From NCBI GenBank assembly GCA_022828595.1, contig JAKGHH010000003.1, forward strand, positions 105,609,583-105,673,582: a stretch of 64,000 bases of DNA. The letters run 5' to 3'. This stretch comes from Nelumbo lutea (Eukaryota > Streptophyta > Magnoliopsida > Proteales > Nelumbonaceae). Shown piece by piece: positions 58,501-64,000 of this stretch (position 1 is its first letter; each line of letters starts with the position of its first letter). A model generated the notes under the pieces. The model was not told the DNA's origin, made no database searches, and was given only the letters and a program-made list of their open reading frames with translations. The translations under genes were made by a program, and so were the position numbers.

Positions 58501-61500
58501 TGTTGGTGGAACTTATGGTTGGACGGGCGAATCATATACGGTGGCATGGCTGTTAAAAAGGGCAGGTTTAACTTCATTGTGTCACTGGAATATGATTAAA
58601 AATGTTGATTGGTTGGATCACAGTCTACAGGTGTGTAGTGATAAAACTTGTACATTGATGTAATTTAAAACTAATATCTAATATCAGGTCACCTGGGTAC
58701 CAGTAATATAGATGATATAGAACTATAATCTTGCAGGATGACAGCATAGATCCATGGTGCAGCAAGGTTGCCCGAAGCATGATTAAGATAGGGAATCCTG
58801 TCTTCCATGCTTTGGAGAAGGGACTGCAGAGTAAAATAAAGAGTGTATCACGGGACTGTCTCACAGCTATTGCTTGGCTAGGATGTGAAATTGCTGATGG
58901 TCCAACCAACCTCAAATTTTCTGCCTGTGAGATATTATTGAATAGAATAGAACAGTTTCTGCACCCAGGATTGGAAATGGAGGAGAGACTTCTAGCATGT
59001 CTATGCATATATAATTATGCTTCTGGTAGAGGTATTGTGTTTCTTTTTTTTCCCAATATTTCATAGTTATATTTCCTAAGTTGGAAAAAATAAAGAGAAA
59101 ATATAATTCATCTGAAAATGCAATGTCTTTCCAAGCCCCCATCATCAAACATTGCAATAACTAGCTTGGTTTGGATTTTCTAAATGTAGGCATGAAGAAA
59201 CTAATTCATCTTTCAGAGGGGGTTCGAGAATCACTGAGACGTCTTTCAAGTGTCACCTGGATGGCCGAGCAATTACTGAAAGTAACTGATTATTTCCAAC
59301 CCATTACATCGGTGAGTCTGGTTATCTTTCTTTTATTCTTTAACACCAAATTTCTCCAGGTGGAGGGGACAAACTGAAAATTTTACTAATGAAAGAGGGT
59401 TAAATATGGACTAGGAGGACATAGAAGTGTTAACCTTCCAAAGACAAAAATAAAAGTAGCCAGCTAAGCATTTACAAGTACAAAAATAACCAGCTGGCTT
59501 GCAATCCCCAAAGTCTAAAGCCCCTTTGTTTTATTTTATCTTACTTTTTGGAAAAAAAAGTATGATGTTGTATTAAATTCTCCATTTTGAAAATTGTACC
59601 ATGTACAGCAAGGAATTATATGTCCTCAAAATTATAGGGGCCAGTTTTTCTGAATCACAACAAAGATAACAATTCATGATGGAGAAAACCCCTTCATTTT
59701 TCATTTATTATTTAGCGACTTTACCAAATAATAAATATGCCATCATCCTGAATGCTTGATCAGAATGGCCCAACAATTATCTTCATGATTTCATGTTTAA
59801 TATTTCAGGTATCAAATGTAATGCCTTCATATACCCATGAAGCTCATGAAACCCTTTCTTCCTCCAAAATCCTTCCAATTACACACTATACTAAAAGTGC
59901 AGCATCACAAAGGAAGGAAATAGATTCTTGATTGCTTATCATTGAAAGCAAAAAAAAAAAAAAAAGAAATAAGAAAGAATCAGTGGATAAAGTGCAATGA
60001 TAGAACAGAGTTTTATAGTGGACCTAAGAAAATTAGGATAAGGTCCAGTTGAGTTCAATTAACTATATTGGAGCCAGGTTCCAGCAATGGTCACTATAAT
60101 TACATGATAAAAGAAAATATTTGACAAACTTTTTAGACGATTATATAATAATATGAATTTCAAAAACCTGGAGAAGACTAAAAAATACCTAAAGAAGAAG
60201 ACAATGGAGAGGCTTAAAGGAAGAACATTCAGGGTGGATCAACACTCTCACTTGATATTTATATTTAATGAAATAAAGGGAGAAAGTACAAGAATACCTA
60301 TGTAAAGCTATAATTAATTTGTTGTATAAAACTAAAGCACAAAATCAAAAGGTTATAACGAAGAAAGTGTTTTCCCAAGAGCCACATTGAGACATGGCCA
60401 ACATGTATGTCCACCATTTGATGTAGCATGCTTTCAAAATATGGGTCCCCTATTACCGGGCATGTCTTTTATAATAAAAATTCAATTATAATCTATCAAT
60501 TATTTATCACTGCAACCCATCTATCAGAGCAATCAAAGCCAAGCTAACTAATGTTATTATCCATTTACTGGTAATTGTAAGAACAGCGTGTTTCTTGTGT
60601 ACATACACAAATCCTGGAGGCAAGTCAGAACTGCAGTGGGGCTGCAAATGCTCTCATCTACTACAAAGGACAGCTTTTCAGTGGTTACTCAGATGGCTCA
60701 ATTAAGGTACATGTTTGCAGTATGTGTGGGATAGTTCCTTCAAAGTATTTGGTTCTGATCAATATTGTGCAATATCTTAACAAGAATACTTTTTAAATAA
60801 AAAAATCTCCAAGCCAATACTTGGCTATTGATAATCATGATTGGCTGACTCAGCTGGCCATATATTATAACAATAGGGCAGAAGTAGGCCCAGTCCACCC
60901 CTCAAAAGATTTCATAGTTGTGACCAGCATTGAGTAATCTCCTTAGGTATGAGTTCATATTAAGTTAACAATTGGTGTGGATTGAAACAGGTATGGGACA
61001 TCAAGGGACAAAGGGCCACTCTTGTATGGGATATCAAGAAGCACAAGAAGGCAGTCACATGCTTTGCACTTTTGGAACCAGGGAACAGTCTTCTGAGTGG
61101 ATCTTCTGACAAGACAATCAGGGTATCTAATATCACCATCACTAATAGCAAAACAGTTACCTAGTTTTCCATGGGTATGATAGGAAAAACATAATTAATT
61201 ATCATCTAACCTGTATTTAAATTCCTTCTATAGGTTTGGCAAATAATCCAACGGAAACTGGAATGCGTTGAAGTGATAGAGACAAAGGAGCCAGTTTGTA
61301 AAATAGATACAAGTGGACAACTAATTTTTGTATTAGCTCAAAGCCGTGGTATAAAGGTAAGAAGGCTCTTTTTAGTTTTGCAGTTTGAAATAAGTTTCTA
61401 CTACCTTGTTTCAGTGACTATGTTGATGGGGAAACCAAAAATTCTACCACCTTATTTTCAGATAACCATCCCGGTAACAGTGGAAAATCCTTATTTTCAG

Positions 61501-62610
61501 GTGTTTGATGAATCTAGAAAAATGAAAGTTATATGCAACAATAGACATGTGAAGTGCATATCTGTAATTCAAGGAAAATTTTATGTAGGTTGCTTGGATT
61601 CAAGCATACAGGTTGGTTTGAATTTAATACATCAAATGAAAACTTTTACAGCATGTAAAACCCATAAATGAAATCCAACTCTAATTTAGGAGGTAGATAT
61701 AATGAGCAATCGGGAGAGAGAGATCAAAGCACCTGGAAGGAGCTGGCTATTACAAAAAAAGCCCATCAATGCACTTCTTGCTTACAAGGACTGGCTGTAC
61801 AGTGGAAGTTCCAATATTGAAGGTTTAAATTTCAAGGTACATTCTAAAATTATAGGCTTAGGTTCTAAATGCACAGAAGCGGCTTCCACTGATTGGAGGA
61901 ATTATGCAGGAACAGAGAAGACTTAACAAGCCTCAAATGTCAATAACAACAGAGAAAGGAGCGGTTGTGCAAGCAATGGCAGTAGTAGAGGACTTCATAT
62001 ACTTGACTTGCAGCTCATCTCCAAGCATCCTTCAGGTGATTTGATTATTTGAAACAACTTTTGCATTTCTGCAATATGAAGTCTGGAGGATAACCTTGGA
62101 AAACATTACCTACCAACAGAACATTGGTAGACATGATGCACAAGAAAAATAAAAATTGAACCCACCTCGGAATTGTCAAAATCATCCGAATTGTTCAACT
62201 AGTAGAGATGTTCTAGGTGGAATTTATCCAAAGTTGATCATCCTGTACATATGCACCACGTTTACCAGTATAGCACTGTAAACCAACCTGTGCCATATAA
62301 AATAGGTACCATCACCTTTTTTTTCTATAAACGCACACGAATCAGTCGTCTATAATGGAACTTTTGCTTTGGCTCTTTAACCAGATATGGTTGAGAAGTA
62401 CCCAAAAGAAAATAGGAGGATTGTCAGCAGGCAGCAAGATAACAAGTCTCCTCACTGCAAATGACATTGTTTTATGTGGTACAGAGACTGGGTTGATCAA
62501 GGTGCAATCACTTGACTCATTTAACATTTTGTAATATGGCTTTGTTCCACGAATGTTCTCATTTTAACATCTTGTATCTCCCTAAACGACAGGGCTGGAT
62601 CCCTCTCTGA
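52519..62610 (+). CDS. LIN/CERBERUS-like WD40 protein without a visible U-box
   Basis: Seventeen exons join in frame to 1351 residues: 52519-53285, 55049-55121, 55523-55795, 56053-56132, 56233-57396, 57870-58011, 58385-58630, 58737-59031, 59190-59311, 60587-60706, 60991-61122, 61234-61356, 61501-61611, 61690-61836, 61910-62035, 62385-62501, 62593-62610. Residues 1-256 match the N-terminal region of legume LIN/CERBERUS (KLKIQKQEFFEFSEQSVMSN, EWQVALHFLQALLVSPRL). An acidic Ser-rich stretch follows (SDSDEESDSE, near 361-371). Residues about 480-1050 are ARM-like helices (YASGRGMKKL near 1010), and about 1055-1351 are WD40 repeats ending GWIPL. The U-box expected between the acidic stretch and the ARM region is not seen, so ubiquitin-ligase activity is doubtful. 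LIN in legumes is a U-box E3 needed for rhizobial infection thread growth. Exon 15 could instead begin at 61877, but 61910 gives the better match. Confidence 0.85.
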
Positions 62611-64000
62611 TGGGCAACTTAAGTGGAACGATGAAGCTTGGATATCTATATCAGAATATGTATATGATACTTGTGAATATTGACAGGAAGTTGATTGTTT
62701 GATTCAATTCCGTCACCATGAAGAAATTTAGCAGCCTTGCGAGTGGTGGTGGAGACTACCATGGAATAAGGAAGTGTACGATAGTACAATATCAACCATG
62801 AACATACTCTCTCGGATTAATGTTAGTTGTGTACATCGACTGTAAATGCATTTTTGAAGATTAAAGCGAAAAGGAAAAGAAAGAGAAAGTTCAGTGTTTT
62901 TTTCATTTTTGTTTCGTTTACCGATGCCTCCATGAAGCTAAGTTTAAAGATTCGGTCAAGGATTTTCGGGGAAAAAAAAAGCAAACAAAACTTAGTGTTT
63001 TTGAGAGAAATGTAACTATATGAGCATTGCTAAAAAAAAACATCTCTGTACATGAGATTCTATAAAAAAATTACTACAGAACAAAGAAAACAGAAAGCCC
63101 TAGACCTTAGTACCACTGTACCACTAGCTTCTCCATGGCAGCACTAGTGAATATCCGGAGCTCATCCTAGATATTTGTTCGTAAATAGAGAACCTGAGTC
63201 TCGAAGAACTGTGGTCGAGTGACTTATGTGGAATAAATAAATCCGGTGAAAGAAATGTTTAAGAGGCTACTTCATGCTAAAATTAAATCCAAAGGTTTAT
63301 AGGCTAATTTAGAATGAAAGAAAAGGTAAAATAAAATAATTATTACATGCATAAATTCTTGTTTCCACATGCCCACACAAACATATGGAAAAAAGGTCTG
63401 AAGTCAAAATTTTGACATTCAAATGGGCTATTTCTGCCGTGGGGGAATCCGATGGCATATCAAAGACCATGTTCTTTTCTATAGAAGATAAGAGGACCCT
63501 ATAGGTCGCTTAGAGAAGCTCGGTAAACAACCATAGTAGAGAGAGGGGGGAGATCAAACTTCATTCCCATCTAAAATACCTCCATATTTTAATGTCATTC
63601 CACTAGTTTTTTTTTTTTGTGTGTGTAAAATGCCATTTCACTAATAAAACATTAACATTCTGCAGTACAAAAAAAACTCGATGGTCCCCACATCTGGGGA
63701 TCAAATGTCGCATAGTCTTATCTCCGGTCTCCCAAGCAGGATGGTTATCCAGTTCTAATCTTCCTCCTCCATTGCCTGATCTTTATGCTTTATTAGCCCA
63801 CCTTCGTTTCCTAAGAAACATAGTAGAAAAGACCATATTCGTTCAATATATACAAGTTTAAAATTGGAGAAAAAATAAAGAAAGAACTACAGAAAGAATT
63901 CCTCGTAGCCAGAGCAATTAGTTTCTTTAGCCCAACTCCCTTTATGCTCCTTAATGAATGCGAATTATTTCATTATATTCAACCAAGTTCTTCAATAGAA
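62611..64000. other. 3' UTR of the LIN-like gene and downstream region
   Basis: The 3' UTR probably extends to about 62860-62960. 62840-63010 and 63600-63640 contain A- and T-rich runs. Frames at 62827-63015 and 63619-63861 are short and unrecognised. No element ends were found. Confidence 0.5.

Noticed and set aside
61877..61909. Alternative longer start of LIN-like exon 15 at 61877
   Set aside because: It is in frame and possible, but the 11 added residues do not fit the remembered family pattern; 61910 gives the expected spacing.

Overview
The window is plant nuclear DNA, almost certainly from a eudicot. It has GT-AG introns of very uneven size, plant-specific gene families, and dense, nested plant transposons (L1-type LINEs, Copia and Gypsy LTR elements, Tourist-like and hAT-like MITEs). 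Nothing bacterial or organellar was seen. All functional calls come from reading translations and splice junctions by eye; no database was searched.

Four host genes can be assembled, all on the + strand. (1) 8255-23028 is the 3' part (10 exons, 730 codons) of a DEAH-box RNA helicase with two C-terminal CCCH zinc fingers, resembling Arabidopsis DExH8/AtC3H31; its 5' exons lie outside the window. (2) 25035-28282 is a two-exon gene for an unnamed plant protein of 267 residues with a basic stretch. (3) 29732-29986 is a single-exon LYR-motif protein of the MZM1/LYRM7 type, a mitochondrial complex III assembly factor. (4) 52519-62610 is a 17-exon, 1351-residue LIN/CERBERUS-like protein with an N-terminal LIN-type region, an ARM-like helical middle and C-terminal WD40 repeats, but no visible U-box.

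Layout: 1-7640 is a decayed L1-type LINE interrupted by a 1.56-kb Tourist-like element, itself interrupted by another inverted-repeat element. 7640-23230 is the helicase gene. Its introns hold an RTE-like fragment, a MITE-like element, a 98-bp tandem duplication, a 5.5-kb antisense Copia element (14538-20020) and a 176-bp hairpin MITE. 23.2-29.7 kb holds gene 2, whose intron carries a long fold-back, and a MITE. 30-39 kb is intergenic with a second copy of the same LINE family (itself hit by a LINE fragment) and several MITEs. 40062-43848 is a non-autonomous Gypsy-type element that lacks pol but carries an antisense ORF. 44-52 kb is intergenic with degenerate telomere-like repeats and several MITEs. 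52-62.6 kb is the LIN-like gene. The last 1.4 kb shows nothing recognisable.

The genes do not form a pathway; they are neighbours in an ordinary plant gene island separated by transposon nests. The observations most worth following are the U-box-less LIN-like protein and its ambiguous, microsatellite-encoded N-terminus, the CCCH finger whose codons flank a 7.3-kb intron holding an antisense Copia element, the antisense ORF in the pol-less Gypsy element, and the 14-bp self-complementary array inside the large Tourist-like element.
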